NCBI RefSeq assembly: GCF_002210225.1
Contig: NZ_MWUJ01000001.1
Span: forward strand, 180,380-244,379
From: Geofilum rhodophaeum
Lineage (GTDB): Bacteria; Bacteroidota; Bacteroidia; Bacteroidales; Marinilabiliaceae
Direction of reading: 5' to 3'
DNA length: 64,000 nt
Of the stretch, positions 26,220-34,330 are shown piece after piece. The position numbers and the translations under genes are program-made. Each line of letters starts with the position of its first letter. Within the stretch, counting starts at the first letter, position 1. The notes beneath the pieces were generated by a model. It made no database searches. It was not told where the DNA came from and worked only from the letters and a program-made list of their open reading frames with translations.

Positions 26220-26939
26220 ATGACCGAAAAAGAAAAGGAACTGCCTCCTTATAAGCAGATATACGAGATTTTGCGCCAGCACATTCACGACGAAGTATAC
26301 CGCGAAGGAGAATTACTCCCCTCGGAACACGAGCTGAGCACCATACATAAGGTCACCCGCCCTACTGTACGCAAGGCACTGGATCGCCTGCAAAACGAAG
26401 GCTACATTGCCAAGCAACAAGGCAAAGGGAGCATTATTAAAGGTGTGCCCAAGGGCATTGGCATTTTATCGCTGAGAGGAACCACTTCGGCGGTGGGACA
26501 AAGCAACCTGGAAACCCGCATCGTTTGTCCCCCGGAAGCCAGGGCCTGGTCCGAAGCTTTTGGATTTCCGCTGACTAAAACCGAACAGGAAGTAGGCTGT
26601 ATTTATTTTGAAAGATTGCGGATGATGAATGGCAAGCCGGTATTCTTCGACATCACCATGCTGCCCAACATCAACCTGCCGCGCTTTACGCGCCGCAACC
26701 TGGAGAACAAATCGCTCTTCGACATTTTGAGAAAAAACTTTCAGATAGAAGCCATAGGCGGCGAGCAGAACATTCTGGCCATTACTGCGGACGAAAAACT
26801 ACAGCAGCACTTTCAGGTGACTCCCGGCCATCCTGTAGTGCAGCTCAACCGCAAACTGGAAACCACCCGCTTCGGCTTTCACATTTACAGTCAGGTTTTC
26901 TGCAACACGGCAGAATTCTCCCTGTACGGAACCTTTTAG
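26220..26939 (+). CDS. GntR-family transcriptional regulator, HutC subfamily
   Basis: The 239-residue protein has an N-terminal winged helix-turn-helix (about 8-75; PPYKQIYEILRQHI, LLPSEHELS, VTRPTVRKALDRLQNEGYI). A UTRA ligand-binding domain follows (about 95-235; CIYFERLRMMNGKPVFFDITML), which marks the HutC subfamily. UTRA domains bind small sugar or amino-acid effectors. It is divergent from the six-gene operon and probably represses it through the palindrome at 26040-26053. The effector is unknown, possibly a sugar phosphate. Confidence 0.92.
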   Translation: MTEKEKELPPYKQIYEILRQHIHDEVYREGELLPSEHELSTIHKVTRPTVRKALDRLQNEGYIAKQQGKGSIIKGVPKGIGILSLRGTTSAVGQSNLETRIVCPPEARAWSEAFGFPLTKTEQEVGCIYFERLRMMNGKPVFFDITMLPNINLPRFTRRNLENKSLFDILRKNFQIEAIGGEQNILAITADEKLQQHFQVTPGHPVVQLNRKLETTRFGFHIYSQVFCNTAEFSLYGTF

Positions 26940-26978
26940 CCTGCTTTATTCATAAGTTGTCGTTATGAATAAAGCAGG
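26940..26978. terminator. Perfect 15-bp hairpin between convergent genes
   Basis: CCTGCTTTATTCATA and TATGAATAAAGCAGG flank a 9-base loop directly after the GntR-gene stop. A second palindrome, TTAGGCC-AG-GGCCTAA (26979-26994), overlaps the stop of the convergent arabinanase. There is no long T run on either side, so a bidirectional terminator is likely but not certain. Confidence 0.6.
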
Positions 26979-26990
26979 TTAGGCCAGGGC

Positions 26991-28016
26991 CTAAAAGGTT
27001 TTGGCCACCACGGGCCAACCGTCTTCCCAACGAATGGGTAAAATCCTCAAATAGGGGCGACCGTCTCGTTCCAGGTCGTAGGCGTGAAACACCAGGTAAT
27101 CGGTCCCGTCAAAATGCACCACGGCGTTGTGGCCCACTCCGGCATAACGCTCTCCTCCGGCTGCCACCAGTGTACCCCCTCCCTGGTTCATGGGTCTCCC
27201 TTCCGCATCCACAAAGGTACCACTTAGACTTTCGGAGCGACCAACAACTACTTTATAGGTGCTCTCCGAGCCTTTGCAACAAAAATCCCAGGAAGCAAAA
27301 AGATAATACCAATTGTCGTGCTTAAACACAAAAGGCGCCTCAATAGGGTTTTCCCGGGTGCCCCGGGTTGCCATCAGGGTAAAATCTTCGGGTTTACCTT
27401 CAATGGCCAGACCATCTTCCTGCAGGCGCGCCAGCATCAACCCACCCCAAAAGGAGCCGAAGGACAAATAAGGATGGCCCACTTCATCCAAAATAAAATT
27501 GGCATCGATGGCATTCCAGTTGCTTACTCCGGGAATGGACCGGATCACTGCTCCGTGATCGGTCCAACCAAAGTCGGGACTGTCCGGGTCCAGGGTGGGC
27601 GTAGTCGCCACGCCTATGGCCGAAGTATTCTTACCAAAAGAAGACACCGAATAATACACGTAATACTGCCCCCGGTAGTAGGCAATATCCGGTGCCCAAA
27701 TATGTCCTCTGAAGTCGGGCACCGCCTCCATGGCCCAGGCAGGCGCTTCCTCAAACACCGGCTTTTCACGTTTCCAGGTCTTCCTGTCGCTGGAAGAAAA
27801 CACTGAGACACCCCAGCCGGTAGTAAACATATAATAAGTATCCCCTTCACGAATCATTACCGGATCGTGCACCACCGTACTGTCGGTTAAAGTTTCGACA
27901 CCCAGCCCACGCTGCATGCGTTCACGGCGTTGCGCCGCCTCATCATCCTGCGCTGTGGCATACATTTTGCAGCCCAACAACAGCACCAGGATCAACCCAA
28001 AACGTACTACAGTCAT
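26991..28016 (-). CDS. Endo-1,5-alpha-L-arabinanase (GH43)
   Basis: The start at 28016 gives a clean signal peptide (MTVVRFGLILVLLLGC...ATAQ); the longer frame from 28133 has no sense as a leader. The 341-residue beta-propeller has GH43 catalytic acids in HDPVM (near 49), IDANF (near 170) and IEAPF (near 225). It carries the arabinanase signature DFCCKGSESTYKVVVGRSES and GVGHNAVVH. It cuts internal alpha-1,5-arabinan links of pectin. It stands alone on the minus strand, convergent with the GntR gene and divergent from a small periplasmic protein gene. Confidence 0.92.
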   Translation of the reverse strand: MTVVRFGLILVLLLGCKMYATAQDDEAAQRRERMQRGLGVETLTDSTVVHDPVMIREGDTYYMFTTGWGVSVFSSSDRKTWKREKPVFEEAPAWAMEAVPDFRGHIWAPDIAYYRGQYYVYYSVSSFGKNTSAIGVATTPTLDPDSPDFGWTDHGAVIRSIPGVSNWNAIDANFILDEVGHPYLSFGSFWGGLMLARLQEDGLAIEGKPEDFTLMATRGTRENPIEAPFVFKHDNWYYLFASWDFCCKGSESTYKVVVGRSESLSGTFVDAEGRPMNQGGGTLVAAGGERYAGVGHNAVVHFDGTDYLVFHAYDLERDGRPYLRILPIRWEDGWPVVAKTF

Positions 28017-28073
28017 ATCTTTCGTTTTAACATATAAGTGGTGGACATGTATATACAAACAGCAAAAAATGCT

Positions 28074-28081
28074 TATCTTTG
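28074..28081 (+). promoter_or_regulatory. Candidate -7 element before the periplasmic helical protein gene
   Basis: TATCTTTG fits TAnnTTTG and lies 46 bp before the ATG at 28128. No matching -33 was seen. Confidence 0.45.
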
Positions 28082-28127
28082 TATATCGCCTTGCCGACCA
28101 AGATATAAAAAAACCAAACAAACAGTT

Positions 28128-28745
28128 ATGCAAGCCTTTAAAAAAAGTTTGATTATCAGCGCTGCCTTACTGGCAACAACCGCTATGTGGGCCAACACCG
28201 CCCCGCAAGATTCCAGCGCCAATACAACAGCGCAGCAGGAACTCAGCTACGAAGACCAAATGCTTACCAAACTCTTTCTGAACCACGTACGCGACCGCAA
28301 CTACGAATGGGCGCTGTCCATCTGGGAAGAAATCTCCCAAAAAGACACCGAAGAATTGCAAAGCGCCTACCTGAAAGCCCTGGAAGGGAACGGACAAACA
28401 GAGGGCTTGCTGACCAAACACCAGGAACTCCTGCAAAAATACCCCAACAACCGTTCCTCCCGCTTTTTCATGGCCAAACACCATTTTGCACGGGCCGAAA
28501 CCCAATACCAGCGTGAAATGGCCAAATACCAACAAAACGAAAACGCCACCACCTACGCCTACCTGCGCAGGGAGCTGACCCGCCTTTCGGAAGACTACCG
28601 CAAATCGCGCGACATTCTGCTTAAACTGCTCGAAGAAGATCCTGGTCAACGCGCCTATCTCCTCTTGCTGCGCAACTGCTACATGCGCCTGTCCAATGAA
28701 GCAGAAGTCAACAAAATAAACCAGCAACTCGAAGCCATGGAATAA
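28128..28745 (+). CDS. Small secreted helical repeat protein (TPR-like), function unknown
   Basis: The start at 28128 places a signal peptide first (MQAFKKSLIISAALLATTAMWA). The 205-residue product is rich in charged helices: RDRNYEWALSIWEEISQ, LLTKHQELLQKYPNNRSSRF, REMAKYQQNE and SRDILLKLLEEDPGQRAYLLLLRNCYMRL. These look like two or three degenerate TPR units, suggesting a periplasmic scaffold. It lies between arabinanase and pectin methylesterase genes but shows no enzyme motif. The stop codon is inside the terminator hairpin. Confidence 0.7.
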   Translation: MQAFKKSLIISAALLATTAMWANTAPQDSSANTTAQQELSYEDQMLTKLFLNHVRDRNYEWALSIWEEISQKDTEELQSAYLKALEGNGQTEGLLTKHQELLQKYPNNRSSRFFMAKHHFARAETQYQREMAKYQQNENATTYAYLRRELTRLSEDYRKSRDILLKLLEEDPGQRAYLLLLRNCYMRLSNEAEVNKINQQLEAME

Positions 28746-28760
28746 GCCATGGCTTTTTTA
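28733..28760 (+). terminator. Terminator overlapping the stop codon of the helical protein gene
   Basis: AGCCATGG and CCATGGCT pair across a 6-base loop that contains the stop codon, followed by a T run. Confidence 0.8.
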
Positions 28761-28824
28761 CTCAAATCCTCCACCCTTTCGCTCAATAAGTAAACATATT
28801 TTAGCAGATCTTCTTGTTTTTTTG
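28761..28824 (+). promoter_or_regulatory. Candidate CE8 promoter with half-sites of the pectin-locus operator
   Basis: CTCAATAAGTAAACA (28782-28796) matches 11 of 15 bases of the GH105 half-site ACCAATAATTACACA. A weaker copy (CTCAAATCCTCCACC) lies 21 bp upstream. Exactly 20 bp downstream is TTTTTTTG (28817-28824), one change from TAnnTTTG. The ATG follows 31 bp later. Confidence 0.5.
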
Positions 28825-28855
28825 CTCTTCACCTATAACAATTAAATTAAAAGTT

Positions 28856-31800
28856 ATGAAGAACAAAAACACAAGCAAATGGAAACGCCTACTGTGGACT
28901 GCAGCCTTGATGGCACCGCTCTGGCTGGGTGCTCAAACAACCCACAATGCCGCACCGGGCACCTTGCAGACCACCATGGATGCCGCCGCCGACGGCGACA
29001 TCATATTGCTGGAACCCGGCACTTACAGCGAAGACCTAAACTTCCCCAGTGGAACCAGTCTCACCCTCAAAAATCCGGAAACAGACAACACCCAGGTACT
29101 GCTTACCGGAAAAATCAGCCTCCACGACCAAACCAACGGAGCCAGTCTCTACCTCGAGAACCTCTCCATTGACCCCTCCGGCGATTACTTTTTCGACGGC
29201 ACACCGGGCGACATCAACACCATTGCGGTGGAGGGCGTGCGCATTTTTGGTGTACGTCGCTGCTTTATTCGCGCCAATCAAAGCACCGCCCTCATCGGAA
29301 CCCTCCGTTTCAACAACAGTCTGATATACAACAACGGCGAGGGAGGGTACAATTTTATATGGACCAAGACCAAAGTGGGGCAGGTCAAAGTCAGCAACTC
29401 CACCCTGTACAACTACAGCGGCGGAGAAAGCTTCTTCTCGCGCCACTCCGCACCTAAGGACAGCGACCACCTTTTTCGCTTTGAAATGAGCAACAACACA
29501 GTGTACCGCTGGTCCAAAGGATCGGGCTATGCGCTGTGTAAGACCGACGACAGCTTCAGCGTCGAATCGGAGTTTATTTTTCGCAACAACCTGGTGTACC
29601 AACCCGGCGTTGAGGGTCAGGAACCCAAGTTGGTAAGCGCCACCGGGGGTAAGCTTAACGCCCAAAACAATTTGGTGGTAGACTACGGCTCCTACAATTT
29701 GAGTGGCGCCCTGAGCAGTGTCATCGACGACCACAGTCTGACTTCCCTGGGGCTGGAAGCACTCAGCTTTCCCAATCCCGACGGTGGCGACTTCAGCATA
29801 TTCAGCAGTTCACCATTGGCCACAGCAGCCACCGATGGCGGTGTATTGGGCGATCCACGCTGGCTGGTTACTGCCTCCAACACTTACGAGCTGGTACAGG
29901 GACTGGCCGCACAAAGCGCCCCCAACGCAGGAAGCGTCACCGGACCCTCCGGCGATCTGCCGGCAGATTCAGAAGTAAGTCTCACAGCCAACCACAACTT
30001 TGGCTTTCGCTTCCACAGCTGGGTCAACGGACAAGGAGAGGAACTGTCGACCGACAACCCTTACCGTTTTAATCTGGCGGCCGACGCAGTAGTAAAAGCA
30101 GTATTCAACGCGATTCCCATTTACACCCTCGACCTCCAACGACAGGGAGCCGGCGAATATGGCGCCGTCCAAATAAGTCCCCCCGGCGAAAACGGCGGCT
30201 TCGAACGCTACGAGCAAGGCACCCAAATTACCCTGACGGCCCAAAGCAATCCGGTGATCCTTTTCTCCGATTGGGACGGGCAAGAAACCGACCCGGTAAA
30301 AACATTGACCATGGATGGCGACAAAATGGTGACAGCCAACTTTTATACGGCCGACTACATTGCCGGGTGGGACTTTAAAGGCGGTGCCAGTCAAAGCCGG
30401 CCGGCCGACTATTACAGCCGACCCGAAAACATCCCCGCCCTGGGGATGTACAGCAGTACCGACAACCAGCTGTACCAATCTTTTTGGCTGCGCAACGAAG
30501 ACGGACGAGATGTGGCGGCCATCTGGAAGGTACGCGACAGCGCCGACCAGTTCTATTACTTCGAGACCAGTTTCTCCACCATAGGGCACGGCGACCTTAA
30601 AGTTCACTACAGTCTGATGGGCAAGTACTACGGCAACAGCCAGTGGCTGCTGCAATACGCCATCAACGATGGCGATTACCAAACGGCAGTCACCACCGAC
30701 ATCAACACCTCAAGCTTTAGCAATACCGTCATCACCATTGCCGGTACCGCAGGGCACGAAAAAGTAAGGCTGCGCCTCCTGCCCAACACAGAAAGTCCCA
30801 CCCACGGCAACATTGCCGACGTAGACGGCACCTACCTGAGCGATTTCTTTATATTGGCCGACGCCGTGGTGGTGGACGATCAAAGCGCACCCGAATTACT
30901 AGCTACCCTGCCGAGCCACAACGCCACCCAGGTAAGCGCCCGGGCCAAGGTTATACTGACTTTTAACGAAGCTGTAAAGGAGGGAACGGGCGACTGGGAA
31001 ATCAACGACGCCAATATAAGTGAAGTCCTTTTTGCGGGACAAAAAGTCAGCTTTAGTCTGTCTGCCCTTGCCTACAACACCAGCTACACCCTGACCCTGC
31101 CCGAGGGCGCCATCAGCGACCTAAGTGGCAACGCATTTACAGGAACCACGCTGAGCTTTACCACCATGCCAAGACCTGATGTAGTGGCCAAGGGTTTCGA
31201 CTTTTTGGTGGACCCCAAGGCCCCTCCGGTACCCGGCCAGGTAGGAAACACCATTGCTGAGGCTTTTGCCGCCGTGCCCGAGAACAACCCGACACGCTTC
31301 CACATTCTGGTTAAGAACGGCACCTACAACGAAATCCTGGAACTCCCGGCCAACAAACCGCGGGTGTCGCTGATTGGGGAAAGCAGAGACGGAGTAATCG
31401 TTTCCGGAAAGCGGGAAGGCATATCCAATCCCGTGGTGAAAATTTCAGCAGCCGACTTCTACTGCGAAAACTTCACCTTCGAAAACACGCTGGGTCTGAC
31501 CAATGGCGTTGGCGTAGCCATCAACACAGGAGGCGAAAGGACCGCCTATAAGAATGTGCGGATGCTGGGGGGCCAGGACACACAGGTAACCAGCGGCACC
31601 CGGCACTACTTTGAGAATTGCACCATTCACGGAACCGTTGATTTCATCTGTGGCGACGGCGACGTTTTCTTCGAAAGCTGCCTGCTCTACCTCGAAGAGC
31701 GCGGCAACGCCAACGTCATCGTTGCAGCCAGCACCCAGGCACAACAGAATTATGGTTACGTATTCAGCAACTGCACCATCGACGGCAGTCCCACCTCCAA

Positions 31801-32584
31801 CGAAGGCCAATACAGTCTGGGCCGCCCCTGGAAAAACGCACCACGCGCTGTATTCATCAACACCGAAATGTTGTTGACACCACAGGCAAGGGGATGGACC
31901 AACATGAGTGCACTGGCTCCTGCCTTGTATGCCGAATACGGCAGTTACAACAAGCACGGCCTGCCCATCGACCTGAGCACACGTACCAATCAGTTTGAAC
32001 GAGACGGGGTGGTTTACACCGGTGATTACGACCCACAACTCAGCAGCGAAGAGGCCGCCACTTACAGCGTGGAGAACGTGCTTACCGGTGGCGACGCCTG
32101 GCGACCCAAGCAGGCCACCGAAGCAGTGGCAGCACCCCTGCTTACAGCCACAGACGGCAGACTGAGCTGGCAACCGGTGGATTACGCCATGTGTTACGTG
32201 GTATTGAAGGACAATGCCATCCTTGGCTGGACCACCGAAACCAGCTTCGAAACGGAAATCCCGGGCAGCTACAGCCTTAAAGCAGTAAGCGCCTTTGGAG
32301 GCCTCAGCGCGGCGTCTGAGGCCTTGGAGGTAGAAGCGGACGGCACCACCAGTCTGACCGACCTCCCTGCAACAGCGCAGGCCCTCGTTACCGGTGGTAC
32401 AGGCTTTATCCACATCCTGAACATTCACGAAGCAACCACCTTGCGCATTTATTCCCTGGGCGGACAGTTGCTAAGGGCACAATCCCTGGCCGGATCCACC
32501 AGCACGGCACTTCCTGCCGGCTTTTATGTGGTGCGTCTGCAAAACAGCAGGCAGACGCAAAGCCACAAGGTCATTGTAAAGTAA
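28856..32584 (+). CDS. Giant secreted pectin methylesterase (CE8) with DUF5123-like beta-helix and type IX tail
   Basis: The start at 28856 gives a signal peptide (MKNKNTSKWKRLLWTAALMAPLWLGAQ) and 1242 residues. Domains are: a beta-helix (about 25-335) resembling DUF4957/DUF5123 and ending GVLGDPRW; two divergent InlB-type repeats (about 345-495); a carbohydrate-binding-like sandwich (about 500-675); and an SbsA-type Ig domain (about 678-770). Next comes a CE8 esterase (about 775-1085; NGTYNEIL, GGQDTQ near 905, VDFICGDG near 928, LGRPWK near 989). An fn3-like segment and a C-terminal type IX sorting domain (about 1190-1242; RIYSLGGQLL, GFYVVRLQ) complete it. It removes methyl groups from homogalacturonan at the cell surface so that GH28 and lyases can act. 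Confidence 0.9.
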   Translation: MKNKNTSKWKRLLWTAALMAPLWLGAQTTHNAAPGTLQTTMDAAADGDIILLEPGTYSEDLNFPSGTSLTLKNPETDNTQVLLTGKISLHDQTNGASLYLENLSIDPSGDYFFDGTPGDINTIAVEGVRIFGVRRCFIRANQSTALIGTLRFNNSLIYNNGEGGYNFIWTKTKVGQVKVSNSTLYNYSGGESFFSRHSAPKDSDHLFRFEMSNNTVYRWSKGSGYALCKTDDSFSVESEFIFRNNLVYQPGVEGQEPKLVSATGGKLNAQNNLVVDYGSYNLSGALSSVIDDHSLTSLGLEALSFPNPDGGDFSIFSSSPLATAATDGGVLGDPRWLVTASNTYELVQGLAAQSAPNAGSVTGPSGDLPADSEVSLTANHNFGFRFHSWVNGQGEELSTDNPYRFNLAADAVVKAVFNAIPIYTLDLQRQGAGEYGAVQISPPGENGGFERYEQGTQITLTAQSNPVILFSDWDGQETDPVKTLTMDGDKMVTANFYTADYIAGWDFKGGASQSRPADYYSRPENIPALGMYSSTDNQLYQSFWLRNEDGRDVAAIWKVRDSADQFYYFETSFSTIGHGDLKVHYSLMGKYYGNSQWLLQYAINDGDYQTAVTTDINTSSFSNTVITIAGTAGHEKVRLRLLPNTESPTHGNIADVDGTYLSDFFILADAVVVDDQSAPELLATLPSHNATQVSARAKVILTFNEAVKEGTGDWEINDANISEVLFAGQKVSFSLSALAYNTSYTLTLPEGAISDLSGNAFTGTTLSFTTMPRPDVVAKGFDFLVDPKAPPVPGQVGNTIAEAFAAVPENNPTRFHILVKNGTYNEILELPANKPRVSLIGESRDGVIVSGKREGISNPVVKISAADFYCENFTFENTLGLTNGVGVAINTGGERTAYKNVRMLGGQDTQVTSGTRHYFENCTIHGTVDFICGDGDVFFESCLLYLEERGNANVIVAASTQAQQNYGYVFSNCTIDGSPTSNEGQYSLGRPWKNAPRAVFINTEMLLTPQARGWTNMSALAPALYAEYGSYNKHGLPIDLSTRTNQFERDGVVYTGDYDPQLSSEEAATYSVENVLTGGDAWRPKQATEAVAAPLLTATDGRLSWQPVDYAMCYVVLKDNAILGWTTETSFETEIPGSYSLKAVSAFGGLSAASEALEVEADGTTSLTDLPATAQALVTGGTGFIHILNIHEATTLRIYSLGGQLLRAQSLAGSTSTALPAGFYVVRLQNSRQTQSHKVIVK

Positions 32585-32603
32585 CAAGCCAGCTCAAAAC
32601 AAC

Positions 32604-32640
32604 AAGGCCCGGACAGGTAGCATACCTGCCCGGGCCTTTC
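32604..32640. terminator. Bidirectional terminator between CE8 and DUF5123 genes
   Basis: AAGGCCCGG-(A)-CAGGTA pairs with TACCTG-(C)-CCGGGCCTT around a short loop. It is placed midway between two convergent stop codons. Confidence 0.85.
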
Positions 32641-32675
32641 CCCTTACCCAAATCAATCGGTCAATACATTAAGGG

Positions 32676-34283
32676 CTACCACCAGCGGGGATCGCCCACC
32701 GAACCCGAAAGGCTCTTATCTATAAGCGTAAAGTCGTTGTTGTCCACATCGGCAAAGGTTTCCACAGAAGTCTTCCCCGAATCGGTCAAATCCAAAGGAT
32801 AAATCAGATTGTTGTTCTCATCCAGACCCCATTTCAGGTCACTGGTACGATAACTCTTATCAATGGTAATCGAGGCATCCATCGAACGTATACCACGTGC
32901 AACCTCACTGGTCCAGGCGGGACCAAAAAGCGAATTCTTAACCAGGACACCACCGGGAACGGACTTATTCTCCAAATCCAGGAAATAATCGCCAGAACCA
33001 TTGGGTGTGTGGTAAGTAGTTACATTTTCAAGCGTTACCGACTCCAGCGAAATGGCTTTACGGGCTACAATAAACTTTTGCGCATGACCAATGGTTGAGT
33101 TCGACACCACAATATCTCCACAAACCACTTGGTCGTTGTCGAGATTCAACACCCCATAGCCCGAAATGGAATCTACCACACAATTGTTCATCACAAAACG
33201 CCCCAGGGTGGTGGGCGACTTCATTCGAATCACGCCGCGCTTGTAGCGGATATCGCAATTCTCAAAAACCAATTCGCCCACATTGGCTCCACCAGTACCA
33301 AAATTAAAAACATAGGTAGCACCATAATGGTCGCCCTCCTTAGGCTTGTCCACATGCTCGGTAAACACCACCTTTTCAAAACGAAGGTAATCGAGTTGAG
33401 CGCCTGCCGCAGCATCAAAATTGCTGGAAATGGCAAAACGGGCAAAACCATCGAGCGACAAGCCTGTAACAAAGCGCACATTGGTCGCAAACTCAATTCC
33501 GGTATCAATACTGTAGGTGGCACCACCGGCCAAAACAACGGTATAGCCCTCGGGATACAAAGCCTCCCAAGCAGCTACAGAATCGGCTTTCAGCAAACTG
33601 TAGCTCTCCTCATTGGTATATTCGCGAAGATCTACTACTGCGCCTTCAAACACCTCAGGAGCCAGGGTGGCAAAGGCTTTCTTTCCCATGTACTCGCCAT
33701 CGGCATAGGCCCGCACGATATAAGGCTGTTCGGGAACCAGTCCCCGCAGCACAACCTGTCCGGCCGTATTCTCTGCTTCACTCAAAGCCATGGTAAACTG
33801 AAGCGTGTCGTTGCGGAATACCCGAAGACTGTCGTACACCGCCTCCTCCCACCGAATGCGGGCACGGTTATCGATCACATCCTCGGCTCCGGGAGAAACC
33901 AACTTAGTAGGGTAATCTGAGGTGGTAATGTTTTCGGCTACAAAAAACTCCGACGACAGCAAGGAGCCGATCGAACGTACCCGAATCTGATACTCTGTAT
34001 CGTAGTCCAAATCCTCAAACAAATAAAAAGTAGTATCGGTTTCCACCTCACTCAACACCGTGGCAAACGAGTCTACCGACAATTGCAATTGAAAGGTCTC
34101 TGCACCCTCATAGCGGTCCCACTCCATCCGGATCCAGGTTCCACTGTAAGAAGTTTCTTTAACCACCGGACGAAAAAGCCGGTCGGGCGTACCCAGTTGC
34201 TCCTCCTCATCGCAAGCCGAAAAAACACCCGCCAGCGACAAAGTCAAGAGTCCCACTAGACTTATTTTCATTAATTGTTTCAT
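32676..34283 (-). CDS. DUF5123/DUF4957 beta-helix surface lipoprotein of the SusCD operon
   Basis: The 535-residue lipoprotein (signal MKQLMKISLVGLLTLSLAG, lipobox Cys near 24, acidic DEEE after it as in surface-exposed lipoproteins) has two fibronectin-like domains (about 40-215) and a right-handed beta-helix (about 225-535) ending GDPRWW. The same fold and end motif occur in the N-terminal domain of the CE8 protein across the terminator. Proteins of this kind follow SusD in pectin loci and are thought to bind galacturonan. No lyase catalytic residues were recognised. It is the third gene after susC and susD, 47 bp after susD. Confidence 0.85.
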   Translation of the reverse strand: MKQLMKISLVGLLTLSLAGVFSACDEEEQLGTPDRLFRPVVKETSYSGTWIRMEWDRYEGAETFQLQLSVDSFATVLSEVETDTTFYLFEDLDYDTEYQIRVRSIGSLLSSEFFVAENITTSDYPTKLVSPGAEDVIDNRARIRWEEAVYDSLRVFRNDTLQFTMALSEAENTAGQVVLRGLVPEQPYIVRAYADGEYMGKKAFATLAPEVFEGAVVDLREYTNEESYSLLKADSVAAWEALYPEGYTVVLAGGATYSIDTGIEFATNVRFVTGLSLDGFARFAISSNFDAAAGAQLDYLRFEKVVFTEHVDKPKEGDHYGATYVFNFGTGGANVGELVFENCDIRYKRGVIRMKSPTTLGRFVMNNCVVDSISGYGVLNLDNDQVVCGDIVVSNSTIGHAQKFIVARKAISLESVTLENVTTYHTPNGSGDYFLDLENKSVPGGVLVKNSLFGPAWTSEVARGIRSMDASITIDKSYRTSDLKWGLDENNNLIYPLDLTDSGKTSVETFADVDNNDFTLIDKSLSGSVGDPRWW

Positions 34284-34330
34284 ACGATAATAACTTTTTT
34301 TTGTAACAACAATTGCTGCTAAAATGGTTC

